From MADRE2 sp964397015 (lineage in GTDB: Bacteria > Desulfobacterota > Desulfobacteria > Desulfobacterales > Desulfobacteraceae), in the NCBI GenBank assembly GCA_964397015.1, contig CAYNHL010000014.1, positions 1 through 44,030 of the forward strand: DNA of 44,030 nucleotides. The letters run 5' to 3'. Position 1 is the stretch's first letter. Every line of letters starts with the position of its first letter. Under the pieces are notes generated by a model. The model was not told where the DNA came from. It did no database searches and saw only the letters and a list, made by a program, of their open reading frames with translations. Shown here piece by piece: positions 6,731 through 15,354 of the stretch. The translations under genes were made by a program, and so were the position numbers.

Positions 6731-8120
6731 CGCTGAGAAACCTATTTTATGGCATCATGGCCTTTTCCTTCAACCCCAGCATTTCCAACAGAATGATATA
6801 TTCTCAAGGTCCCTTTTAATACCCCACAACAGGTACCACACTCCTTTTTTCTGGGGCAGCCGCAACATGAAAATCCAGGAAGCGGCGCTCTCCCAGAGGG
6901 TTATCGAGATTCAAGCATGCGAGCTGATCTTCCAGGACGGCACCTGGGTTCAATTTCCGGGAAACGCGGTCATTCAACCCCGTTCATTCAAGGATATCTC
7001 CTTTGATGTCGAAGGGGACAAGCCTATGACGGTTTATATCGGCATGAAAAAATGGAATCCCTATGACAGGAACATGACCAACCTGGAAGCCACACAAAGT
7101 ATGGAAACCACAGGTACCCGGTATGTATCCCCCATTGAACCCGAGCCAGTCACCGATATCCATGAAGGCGGGGAAAAGACCGGTATCCGGAAAATGTCGT
7201 ATGTCCTGAAGCTTTTCTGGGACCATGAAATCGAGCAGTACAACGATTATTTCCATATCCCGGTGATGCAGCTGGGCCTTGACGAGGATACAGTTACGGT
7301 ATCCGAACGCTTCGTTCCCCCGGTATTTCTTGTTTCCAGCTCCGACAACCTTTTGCAGATGCTCAAGAGCCTGAGAGAAAGCATGATTTCCAGGTGCCGT
7401 GTGTTTGAATCTTACAAGCTGGCCCAGGGATTCCAGTCCTCGGATTTTGATGCGCATTTCATCCCGCACCTGCTTGTACTGAACGCATTGAACCGTTCAC
7501 TTCCCGTCCTGAACCACATGATCGAAATAGCAGACATTCACCCACAGGCCGCCTACCTGGCCCTGCGGCAGATCGTCGGCGATCTGAGTACATTTTCGGA
7601 CCGTATCAATGCGCTGGGCTACTTGAAAGACGGGACCTGCCTGCTGCCGGAATACGACCATGAAAATATTTTCCAGTGTTTTGAAGAGGCCCACCTGCTG
7701 ATTTCAGAACTGCTCAGGGGCATATCACTGGGAGGAGAAAGCATATTCAGCATGACCCGGCAGGGGGACTGCTTCACGGCACGTATCCCGGTCGACGAGT
7801 TCAGGGATCATTACATGTATTTTATTGTATTGAAGAGCACCGGTGAATCAGACACCATTTTGAACGACATGCACAACCTGGTTAAAATTGCGCCGCCGGG
7901 TCAACTGGACAGTATGATTTCAAGGGCGCTTCCAGGTGTTCCCATTCGGCACCGGCTTGTTCCGCCGCCGGGAATGCCCAAGCGGTCGGACACCTATTAT
8001 TTCAGGGTCGATGCCAAGCATCCTCTCTGGGAGGAGATCAAGCGTTCGGGCGATATTGCGCTTTTCTGGGACAACGCTCCTGAAGATGCTGCGATCGAAA
8101 TTGTGATTTCACAAATTTAA
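6723..8120 (+). CDS. tssK: T6SS baseplate protein TssK
   Basis: This 465-residue protein has the characteristic TssK/ImpJ opening 'PILWHHGLFLQPQHFQQND', then the N-terminal shell-domain region. The middle section includes ALNRSLPVLNHMIEIADIHPQAAYLALRQIVGDLSTF, the long helical neck region conserved in the family. The C-terminal part (KIAPPGQLDSMISRALPGVPIRHRLVPPPGMPKR, then YYFRVD...HPLWEEI) is the TssK C-terminal fold that docks to TssL/TssM. TssK links the baseplate wedge (TssEFG) to the membrane complex. Length and motifs are normal. The start overlaps the tssJ end, so the two are translationally coupled. Confidence 0.93.
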   Translation: MNNAEKPILWHHGLFLQPQHFQQNDIFSRSLLIPHNRYHTPFFWGSRNMKIQEAALSQRVIEIQACELIFQDGTWVQFPGNAVIQPRSFKDISFDVEGDKPMTVYIGMKKWNPYDRNMTNLEATQSMETTGTRYVSPIEPEPVTDIHEGGEKTGIRKMSYVLKLFWDHEIEQYNDYFHIPVMQLGLDEDTVTVSERFVPPVFLVSSSDNLLQMLKSLRESMISRCRVFESYKLAQGFQSSDFDAHFIPHLLVLNALNRSLPVLNHMIEIADIHPQAAYLALRQIVGDLSTFSDRINALGYLKDGTCLLPEYDHENIFQCFEEAHLLISELLRGISLGGESIFSMTRQGDCFTARIPVDEFRDHYMYFIVLKSTGESDTILNDMHNLVKIAPPGQLDSMISRALPGVPIRHRLVPPPGMPKRSDTYYFRVDAKHPLWEEIKRSGDIALFWDNAPEDAAIEIVISQI

Positions 8121-8134
8121 AGGGCTTATCATCC

Positions 8135-8809
8135 ATGGAAACGTCAGCTGTCGATTGCGTTACGGAATTGTTTGCCTACACCTACCACCTGGTTGAAGTG
8201 CTGGCAGACGAGCAGCCTGAATACGAAAAAGTGTCGGCAACATATGCCACCCTGATCTCAAGGGCAAGGGCCTGCGGAAAATCAGCCGGGATCCAGAAAA
8301 CGGAGTTTGACAATGCCCTGTTCGCAGTTTTCGCATGGGTGGACGAGGCGATTCTTGCCACCGGGTGGCAGCACAGGAACGAGTGGATCAGGAACTCGCT
8401 CCAGAAAAAATATTACAACACCACAAGTGCCGGCACACAATTTTTTGAACGTCTCGACAAGCTGAAGCCTGAAGACAGCTCGGTGCTGGAAGTGTATGAC
8501 TACTGCCTGGCTTCGGGATTCAAAGGCTGCCTGTACGAACCATATCAGCAGGAAAAGCTCGACAGCATCAAAAAAAATACATTCAAGAAATTATACGGTG
8601 AAACAGATTTTGAAATCCCGGATGTACTGTTCCCGGAATCCGGAACCATTGATTTCGACCGGCGTCTCAAACGAAAAAGGTGGAAGGGAATGTCGAGCTC
8701 GACTTCCCTTTGGATACTTGTTCCGGTCCTGCTCTTTGTGGCCCTGTATTATTTTTTCAATGAAAGACTGATCAGTATCATTCAGGACACGGGTATCCTG
8801 ATACAGTGA
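8135..8809 (+). CDS. tssL: T6SS inner-membrane protein TssL (DotU-type, no peptidoglycan-binding extension)
   Basis: This 224-residue protein has a cytoplasmic helical hook domain: LFAYTYHLVEVL at the N-terminus, then DNALFAVFAWVDEAIL, LQKKYYNTTSAGTQFFERLD and EVYDYCLASGFKGCLY, all classical DotU motifs. One membrane segment lies close to the C-terminus (SLWILVPVLLFVALYYFF), followed by a short periplasmic tail. There is no OmpA-like domain after the membrane segment, unlike the extended TssL forms, so TssL cannot anchor the complex to peptidoglycan. That role may have moved to TssM, which carries a SPOR-like domain here. TssL partners TssM and recruits the baseplate through TssK. Confidence 0.92.
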   Translation: METSAVDCVTELFAYTYHLVEVLADEQPEYEKVSATYATLISRARACGKSAGIQKTEFDNALFAVFAWVDEAILATGWQHRNEWIRNSLQKKYYNTTSAGTQFFERLDKLKPEDSSVLEVYDYCLASGFKGCLYEPYQQEKLDSIKKNTFKKLYGETDFEIPDVLFPESGTIDFDRRLKRKRWKGMSSSTSLWILVPVLLFVALYYFFNERLISIIQDTGILIQ

Positions 8810-8840
8810 AATACAATTTGAAGAATGTGATGACCGGCAT

Positions 8841-11800
8841 ATGAAAAAAATTTTAAAAGCGGTATGGATATTGTTTCTGTTTTGTCTGCTTGTGCTGATA
8901 CTGGCTGCAGCCGGGTACTGGGTGCTGGCTGTCAAGGGATGGCCGTGGTGGATTGCCGTGATAGTCGCCGTATCCAGTGTCGGTGTGGTTCTCGGGGTGT
9001 TTGCCGTTAAAAAATACCTGGTCAGGCGAAACGAAAAGAAGTTTGTCCAGAGTATCATTCACCAGGAAGCATCCATCGATGAGCGGCCGCCTGATGAAGA
9101 AAGCTACAGCCTTGCCCAAATGCAGGCGCAATGGAAAGAATCCATTGAAAAACTGAAAAAATCCCATTTGAGAAAACTGGGCAACCCCCTTTACGTACTC
9201 CCCTGGTACATGATGCTCGGAGAATCACGGTCCGGAAAAACATCGGCCATCAAGAATTCGAACTTAAGCTCCCCCTTGACCGATGTTTCCGGGGCCGCCA
9301 TTGTTTCAGGCACGAAAAACTGTGACTGGTGGTTCCTCGAGCAGGCCATCGTACTGGATACCGCCGGGCGTTATACAATTCCCATTGCAGAGGAAGCCGA
9401 CAAAAAAGAGTGGCAGCAGTTTCTGACCCTGCTGGCAAAGTATCGTAAAAAAGAGCCGATAAACGGCGTCATCGTCACTGTGGCCAGCAATGACCTCTTG
9501 AACGAAGATACCGTTGACCTGAGTGAAAAGGCCAAGAGCATCCGTCAGCGCATAAACCAGATGATGCGCATCCTCGGGGCCAAATTTCCGGTTTACCTGC
9601 TTGTAACCAAGATGGACCTTGTAAATGGATTCACAGATTTCTGTGATTATATACCGGAGCAGCGCATCACTCAGGTCATGGGGTTTTCAAACGAAAACGG
9701 TTCCGGCAGCAGTCTCGAGATTCTGGAACGGTGCATGTCAGCCATCTACAGCCAGATCCGGTCCTTAAGATCCATTTTCATTCATAACAGGATAAACAAC
9801 CACGCCATTTCATTTTCAAATGAATTTTTGAAATTGAAGCCTGGACTCGAAACCTATGTGCAGACCCTTTTCGGTGATGATATCTACCAGGAAACCCCCC
9901 GGTTCAGGGGCATCTATTTTTCAAGCGCCTGCCGCAAGGGAACCCCTGAATCCGGCTTTTTGAAAGAAACCGGCATTGTATACAACAATGAAGAGGCCCC
10001 GGACAAAAACAAGGGCTTTTTTTTGAAAAGTTTTTTCAGCGCCATTCTGCCAAAGGACAGGAATATTTTTACGCCCCTGACAGAATTCATCATGTGGCGC
10101 CGGACTACTCTGAGCCTGGGCATTTTTTCCCTGATGCTGCTGTGCCTTGCCATGAGCGGGCTGCTTTTCTTCTCTTACACCAATAATCTCAAGGCGCTTG
10201 ACCAGTTTGACGCCACTTTTTTCAAGCAGCCTTCGTATTCGGATAACATAACGGATAATTTACTGGTTTTTGACCGGCAGCGCTTTGAAATTGACAAAAT
10301 GGAAGAGAGCAACAGCAACTGGATTTTTCCAAGGCTCGGGCTCAGGCACAGCCTTTCTTTAGAAGAAACTTTGAAAAAAAGGTATGTGGCCGATGTGCGG
10401 AAGATACTGCTGGACCCGGCCGATGAAATGTTTTTCAGAAAAGTGGATGCCATCAACCTGCAGACACCCTATGAGGATATCGTGGACTCTGCGGTGTATG
10501 CTGTCAGGCGCATCATAGTACTCAAAAGCGCTGTACAGGGGGATCACCTGCCGGGTAAAAGCGAATTTGAACGCAGTATCTCCAATCTTTTTCCCAGGCT
10601 GGAAACCCCTGTCCCGGCCGCCATCGCCTCGAAGTTTGCCGCTATTTATTACGACTGCCTGACCTGGGAAGAGGATGTGGCATACCAGGCCGGAAAGCTT
10701 GAGGCCTTCCAGAAGCAGCTGGCAAGGATCGCCGGCAAAAGCGGGGATTTCAACTGGCTTTTGAGCCAATGGATATGCAAGGCATCTGACGTCGGTGTCC
10801 CTGATTTTATCAAGGGGCATACCGTCAATACGGCCAGGGACAGGAGCTCAACCGTCAAAGGCGGGTTCACCCATGCCGGCAGGCAGGAAATCAAGGAATT
10901 TATCACCCTGATCGAAAAAGCGTTTTCGAGCAGGGAGGATTTTTCCCGGATGGAAGAGGCTTTCTGGGCCTGGTACGTCTCAGAGTTTTACAACGCCTGG
11001 CATCAGTTTGCATCTACATTTCCCAGCGGCAGCGCCTGGCAGCGGCTGATCGATAACTGGAATGATATCGGGATGCTTATGACAACTGAGCAGAACCCCT
11101 ACTTCCTGCTGCTCTCGAGGATGGCGGACGAATTCGAGATGTTGAAAAAGGATGGGCCACGGCCGGCCTGGGCCAATACCGTGCTGCAGCTCAAAAGGAT
11201 AAAATACCTGGCCGATACCGCTGTCAGAAAGGAAAAAGGATCCCTTCTGGCAAAGCTGACCATGACCACGGAAAAACTGAGCAGCAAGATCGAGAAAAAA
11301 GCTGACAAGGTTTACAAGGTCATTGACAGAAAGGATGCGGCCGAGCTGGAATACAGCCTGAAACTGTCCCAAATCTGGAATGAATACCTTGCAAGCCTTA
11401 AAAGCATTTCTCCTGCCACCAGCTACTCTGAAAAAGCTTTCCACATGTTTTCCGACCTGTTCAAGGCACTGTCTGATTCGGCAAAACAGGAAGAGCCTTA
11501 CAGCAAGACCCATGACGCACTGGCTGAACTCAAATCGTTTCTCCGGCAGAGCAATGCCGCTCCAGCCGTAACCGGGCTGATCCAGGGACCCTATGATTTC
11601 ATGATTGTCTACGGTGTCCACAACACGGTGATCCACCTGCAGGAAAAATGGGAGGAAATAGTACTTAGCGCAGCCCACAGCGTTGATCCTGAAACATACC
11701 ATACCATTATGTTTGACAGGGATTCAGGGGTGATATGGAAATTTGTCAACGAATATGCAGGGCCCTTCCTGACCCAGTCCAGGACCGGGTTTTCGGCCAG

Positions 11801-13286
11801 GCAGGCTTTCGGCACCGCGCTTCCTTTTACAAATGAATTCATACGCCTGCTGAACCAGGGTGAAAAACTTTCCCTGGACCAGCAGAACGAATATACGGTA
11901 TCCATACAGACGGCTCCCATAGACGTCAACCGGCAGGCAAGGATAAGGCCTTATTCAAATACCCTGGTCATGGAATGCGCCGATGAAAAGACACAGCTGG
12001 TAAACAACAATTTTTTGGAGACCCGGAAATTCACATGGAAACCTGCCACCTGCGGTGATGTGACACTGGAAATCAACTTTGGTGATACCGTACTGAAGAA
12101 GAAATATCCCGGAAAACTGGGGTTTGCAAAGTTTCTCAAGGATTTCAAGGACGGTACCCGGCTGTTCAATATCTCTGATTTTCCGGAGCACATGGGGTAC
12201 CTGACCAACAATGGTGTGACCGATATAACCGTGTCCTACCAGATAGAGGGGATTGAGCCGGTGCTGAACTTTTTGAACCGTCGTCCCCCGGCAATCCAGG
12301 AGTCTATCTTCAGGAACATCCGGTCAAAAAGCGGGAAATTTCCCAAGGCCGAAACCGAGCTGCCGCCGGTCAGGGAACGACAACCACAGCCTGGTGACAC
12401 CGCCCTCAAGGACCGTTATACCATTACTTTGGAAACCATCCCCATGGGAGTGAACCCGGAGGCTCGTGTGAAACCTGTTGCCGGGATCCTGTGGATGAAC
12501 TGTGAAAACGATGTGGTCCGTTTTGAAAACAACAATTATCCTGACTCTGTAACGTTTGACTGGCGGCCCGGTCAGTGCGGCAAGGTCATATTGATAATTC
12601 ATTTTCCCGAGTTGACCCTGGTCAGGCAATATGATGATTTCCTGGCCTTTGCCAGGGATTTCAACTACAGTTCCAGGACTTTTTCAAGCGATGAATTCCC
12701 GGAGCACAAAGAAGACCTGCTCAAATCAGATATATCGGCCATCACCCTTTCCTACCGGTTCAAAGGCGATCTGCCTCCCGTTGAGGGCCATTCGAAATCA
12801 GGAACAGGGGAGAAGACTGATTCCGGGGATACAGGAGAGCTCGAGGCCATACTGGAGCGAATTGTCAAGGACAAAAGCCCAGAGGATGACAGCGGCGCCC
12901 AGAAAGTGCGGTCGAATGCCGCTATCAGGCCTGAGGGCAATCAGCCTGCAGGGAAAAACCCGTCCCGGACTCCGTCGTCTGAGCAAGGCAATGATGTGTC
13001 CCTTGATTGGATAACCCGGCAGGACCCAAGGAATTTCACCCTGCACATGATGATGGGGGCCAGTGAAGAGAGTGTCAGGCAGTTTGCCCGGGCACAGCAG
13101 ATTCAGGCCGATCACGGGATCTACAGAGCACGGGTGAACGGCAGGACAGTTTATAATCTTGTTTACGGATCATTTGAATCGTTTGCCCGGGCACAAAAAG
13201 CACTGAATTCCCTGCCTGAATCAGCACTTGTTAATTCGCCTTGGATAAGGCGGTTTGCATCGATTACAAAAGAAATGGAAGAATAA
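8841..13286 (+). CDS. tssM: T6SS inner-membrane protein TssM (IcmF) with duplicated C-terminal domain and SPOR-like domain
   Basis: This 1481-residue protein is longer than the roughly 1100-1300 usual for the family. Two membrane segments lie at about 7-29 and 37-57. A cytoplasmic GTPase-like domain follows, with an intact Walker A (GESRSGKT, 127-134) and LDTAGRY at about 172. A third membrane segment lies at about 424-447, then the long periplasmic helical part. The C-terminal beta domain that contacts TssJ occurs twice, at about 1016-1137 and 1190-1310, with matching motifs such as NNNF/NNNY, F.WKP.TCG/F.WRPGQCG and DFPEH/EFPEH. After a Pro/Ser/Gly-rich linker, residues about 1389-1475 resemble a SPOR domain of the DamX kind (NFTLHMMMGASEES, then GRTVYNLVYGSFESFARAQKAL, then PWIRRF). 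The first part is certain. The SPOR assignment is by pattern. Confidence 0.93.
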   Translation: MKKILKAVWILFLFCLLVLILAAAGYWVLAVKGWPWWIAVIVAVSSVGVVLGVFAVKKYLVRRNEKKFVQSIIHQEASIDERPPDEESYSLAQMQAQWKESIEKLKKSHLRKLGNPLYVLPWYMMLGESRSGKTSAIKNSNLSSPLTDVSGAAIVSGTKNCDWWFLEQAIVLDTAGRYTIPIAEEADKKEWQQFLTLLAKYRKKEPINGVIVTVASNDLLNEDTVDLSEKAKSIRQRINQMMRILGAKFPVYLLVTKMDLVNGFTDFCDYIPEQRITQVMGFSNENGSGSSLEILERCMSAIYSQIRSLRSIFIHNRINNHAISFSNEFLKLKPGLETYVQTLFGDDIYQETPRFRGIYFSSACRKGTPESGFLKETGIVYNNEEAPDKNKGFFLKSFFSAILPKDRNIFTPLTEFIMWRRTTLSLGIFSLMLLCLAMSGLLFFSYTNNLKALDQFDATFFKQPSYSDNITDNLLVFDRQRFEIDKMEESNSNWIFPRLGLRHSLSLEETLKKRYVADVRKILLDPADEMFFRKVDAINLQTPYEDIVDSAVYAVRRIIVLKSAVQGDHLPGKSEFERSISNLFPRLETPVPAAIASKFAAIYYDCLTWEEDVAYQAGKLEAFQKQLARIAGKSGDFNWLLSQWICKASDVGVPDFIKGHTVNTARDRSSTVKGGFTHAGRQEIKEFITLIEKAFSSREDFSRMEEAFWAWYVSEFYNAWHQFASTFPSGSAWQRLIDNWNDIGMLMTTEQNPYFLLLSRMADEFEMLKKDGPRPAWANTVLQLKRIKYLADTAVRKEKGSLLAKLTMTTEKLSSKIEKKADKVYKVIDRKDAAELEYSLKLSQIWNEYLASLKSISPATSYSEKAFHMFSDLFKALSDSAKQEEPYSKTHDALAELKSFLRQSNAAPAVTGLIQGPYDFMIVYGVHNTVIHLQEKWEEIVLSAAHSVDPETYHTIMFDRDSGVIWKFVNEYAGPFLTQSRTGFSARQAFGTALPFTNEFIRLLNQGEKLSLDQQNEYTVSIQTAPIDVNRQARIRPYSNTLVMECADEKTQLVNNNFLETRKFTWKPATCGDVTLEINFGDTVLKKKYPGKLGFAKFLKDFKDGTRLFNISDFPEHMGYLTNNGVTDITVSYQIEGIEPVLNFLNRRPPAIQESIFRNIRSKSGKFPKAETELPPVRERQPQPGDTALKDRYTITLETIPMGVNPEARVKPVAGILWMNCENDVVRFENNNYPDSVTFDWRPGQCGKVILIIHFPELTLVRQYDDFLAFARDFNYSSRTFSSDEFPEHKEDLLKSDISAITLSYRFKGDLPPVEGHSKSGTGEKTDSGDTGELEAILERIVKDKSPEDDSGAQKVRSNAAIRPEGNQPAGKNPSRTPSSEQGNDVSLDWITRQDPRNFTLHMMMGASEESVRQFARAQQIQADHGIYRARVNGRTVYNLVYGSFESFARAQKALNSLPESALVNSPWIRRFASITKEMEE

Positions 13287-13294
13287 GGGTTGTC

Positions 13295-14827
13295 ATGAAC
13301 ATAACGGACCTTGGACAAAAACCCATATCAGAAGAGGCACCTTCCGGACAGGATGTCAGGTATGAGCCCAGTTTCGAGGCGCTGTCAGAGGAAGTCGCCA
13401 AGCTCGGCTCCATTTCTGCCAGTACCGGTGTAGACTGGGAAAAGGTGATCACCCTTTCAACGCAGATTCTTGAAACCGAGTCCAAGCACCTGCAGGTGGC
13501 AGTCTACCTTAGCTACGCACTGCTTAAAACCAGGGGTATCGATGAGCTGCCGGCCGGACTCGATCTTTTAAAGCAGCTGCTCGACAATTTCTGGGACACC
13601 TTGTATCCACCCAAAAAACGGATGAAAGGGCGGCGGGCCATTGTGGTCTGGTGGGAAGAAAAGGTTTCCGAATTCATTGAACAGGCCGACACGGTTACCT
13701 GGGAAAAAGAAAAAAGAGATGCACTGCTGGAGGATTTCAGGCAGATCGATGCTTTTCTCGGGGATAACATGGACGATGCCCCCCTGCTACGTCCCCTGAT
13801 AAATAAAACAAGCAAATTGATCACGGAAAAAAAAGAGGAAAAACCGCAAGATGAAAAATCATCCGGGTCAGCAGCTGAAACAGGCAGCCAGGGAGGCTCG
13901 GCAATACAGGATACCACAGCATTGTCGGACAAGGATCCCGCCGGCATGCTCAAGCAGGGACTGGGCCTGATCAGCAAGGCGGCCACGGGCCTTCGAAAAG
14001 AGAACACCTTTGATCCAGTTCCCTACCGTCTCAACCGTCTGGTGGCCTGGATGCCCATCAAGGACATTCCGGTGGCCACCGGCGGCAAGACTATGGTGGA
14101 ACCGCCCAACAAACAGACCCTGGCAGCCATCGAGGCTCTCTTCGAGGCTTCCAACTGGGAGGGGCTGGTCAATGCCTGTGAATCAAAGGTCAAGCAGGAT
14201 GTCTTCTGGCTGGATTTAAGCCGCTACGTGTCAGAAGCCATGGAACAGCTGGGGCAACAGAATGTCTGTGATGTTATAGAAGCTGAAACCGCATTGTTTG
14301 TCACCAGGTTTCCGGGAATTGAAAAATTGTGCTTTTCAGACGGGACTCCTTTTGCCGATGCCGCCACCCTGGAGTGGCTGAACCAGTACCGGGAAAAAAT
14401 GTCCGGCAGTGAGGCCGGCACCGGGTCCGCCGGCCAGGGAGGACTCGGCCAGGTTGTTGCAGAACAGGTGCGCGCCGCTACGGTGCTGGTCAAGGAGAAA
14501 AAGTTCGATGAGGCCCTGGCAATGCTGATGGAGCGTTTGACAACCTCGACTTCCAGGCGGGAAAAATTTTTATGGAAAATAGCGGTGTGCCGCATGCTGT
14601 TAAATGCAAAGAAAACAGTCATTGCATCATCGTTTATCGATGATCTGCTGACCGATATAGACACGTACAAACTGGATACATGGGAGCCGGAAAACACCAT
14701 CGAGGCATTGTCACTGATACTGACCGGCCTCAGGATCCAGAAGAATCCCGAGCATGAACCATTGATCAAAAAGGTGATCAAGCGGATTTCCATGCTGGAC
14801 CCCATAACCGCGTTAAAGATTGTTTAA
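13295..14827 (+). CDS. tssA: T6SS protein TssA (ImpA/VasJ type)
   Basis: The start is placed at ATG 13295 (510 residues). It is preceded by AAGGG and lies nine bases after the tssM stop; the longer frame from 13241 runs back into tssM. The N-terminal ImpA domain is clear: YEPSFEALSEEVAKLGS, DWEKVITLSTQILETESKHLQVAVYLSYALLKTRG, then LLDNFWDTLYPPKKRMKGRRAIVVWW. A low-complexity linker rich in Ser, Gly and Glu follows. The C-terminal half has a VasJ-type helical domain (KIAVCRMLLNAKKTVIAS, IDTYKLDTWEPENTIEALSLIL). TssA primes baseplate docking and caps or coordinates polymerisation of the tail tube and sheath. The subclass is judged from the C-terminal pattern only. Confidence 0.88.
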   Translation: MNITDLGQKPISEEAPSGQDVRYEPSFEALSEEVAKLGSISASTGVDWEKVITLSTQILETESKHLQVAVYLSYALLKTRGIDELPAGLDLLKQLLDNFWDTLYPPKKRMKGRRAIVVWWEEKVSEFIEQADTVTWEKEKRDALLEDFRQIDAFLGDNMDDAPLLRPLINKTSKLITEKKEEKPQDEKSSGSAAETGSQGGSAIQDTTALSDKDPAGMLKQGLGLISKAATGLRKENTFDPVPYRLNRLVAWMPIKDIPVATGGKTMVEPPNKQTLAAIEALFEASNWEGLVNACESKVKQDVFWLDLSRYVSEAMEQLGQQNVCDVIEAETALFVTRFPGIEKLCFSDGTPFADAATLEWLNQYREKMSGSEAGTGSAGQGGLGQVVAEQVRAATVLVKEKKFDEALAMLMERLTTSTSRREKFLWKIAVCRMLLNAKKTVIASSFIDDLLTDIDTYKLDTWEPENTIEALSLILTGLRIQKNPEHEPLIKKVIKRISMLDPITALKIV

Positions 14828-14856
14828 ATCAAACATGATAGAATAAGGAGGTACGT

Positions 14857-15342
14857 ATGGCCAAGGAAGCATCAGTCGCACCGAAGGAAAGGGTGAATAT
14901 CGTTTACAAGCCCGCAACGGGGGATGCCAAGGAGGAAGTGGAACTTCCCTTGAAGGTTCTTGTAATGGGTGATTTTACAATGGCTGAGGATGAAACACCG
15001 GTGGAGGACAGGACTCCTACTAACGTTGACAAGGACAATTTCAATGACGTGTTGAACTCGTACAATATCAAGCTGGACACAGTCGTTGAAAACAAATTGT
15101 CCGACGATCCCGGCGAGGAAATGGCGGTTTCCCTGGATTTCAAGGGCCTCAAGGATTTCAGCCCGGATGCCGTTGTTGAAAAAATTCCGGAGATGAAAAA
15201 AATGGTGGAATTGCGCAATGCCCTCAAGTCGGTCAAGGGACCTCTTGGCAACATCCCGGAATTCAAGAAGAAACTCAATGAGCTTGTTCAGGACGACGGC
15301 GCACGGGACAGGATTTTAAAAGAACTTGGTATCGGAGAATAA
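14857..15342 (+). CDS. tssB: T6SS contractile sheath small subunit TssB (VipA)
   Basis: This 161-residue protein has an ideal AAGGAGG seven bases before ATG 14857. Family motifs are RVNIVYKPATGDAKEEVELPLKVLVMGDF at the N-terminus, then TPTNVDKDNFNDVLNSYNIKL, then a central LDFKGLKDFSPDAVVEKIPEM and ALKSVKGPLGNIPEFKKKL at the end. TssB pairs with TssC to build the sheath around the Hcp tube. Length is typical. The strong binding site suits high expression of a structural subunit. Confidence 0.96.
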   Translation: MAKEASVAPKERVNIVYKPATGDAKEEVELPLKVLVMGDFTMAEDETPVEDRTPTNVDKDNFNDVLNSYNIKLDTVVENKLSDDPGEEMAVSLDFKGLKDFSPDAVVEKIPEMKKMVELRNALKSVKGPLGNIPEFKKKLNELVQDDGARDRILKELGIGE

Positions 15343-15354
15343 GGAGACTCGACA

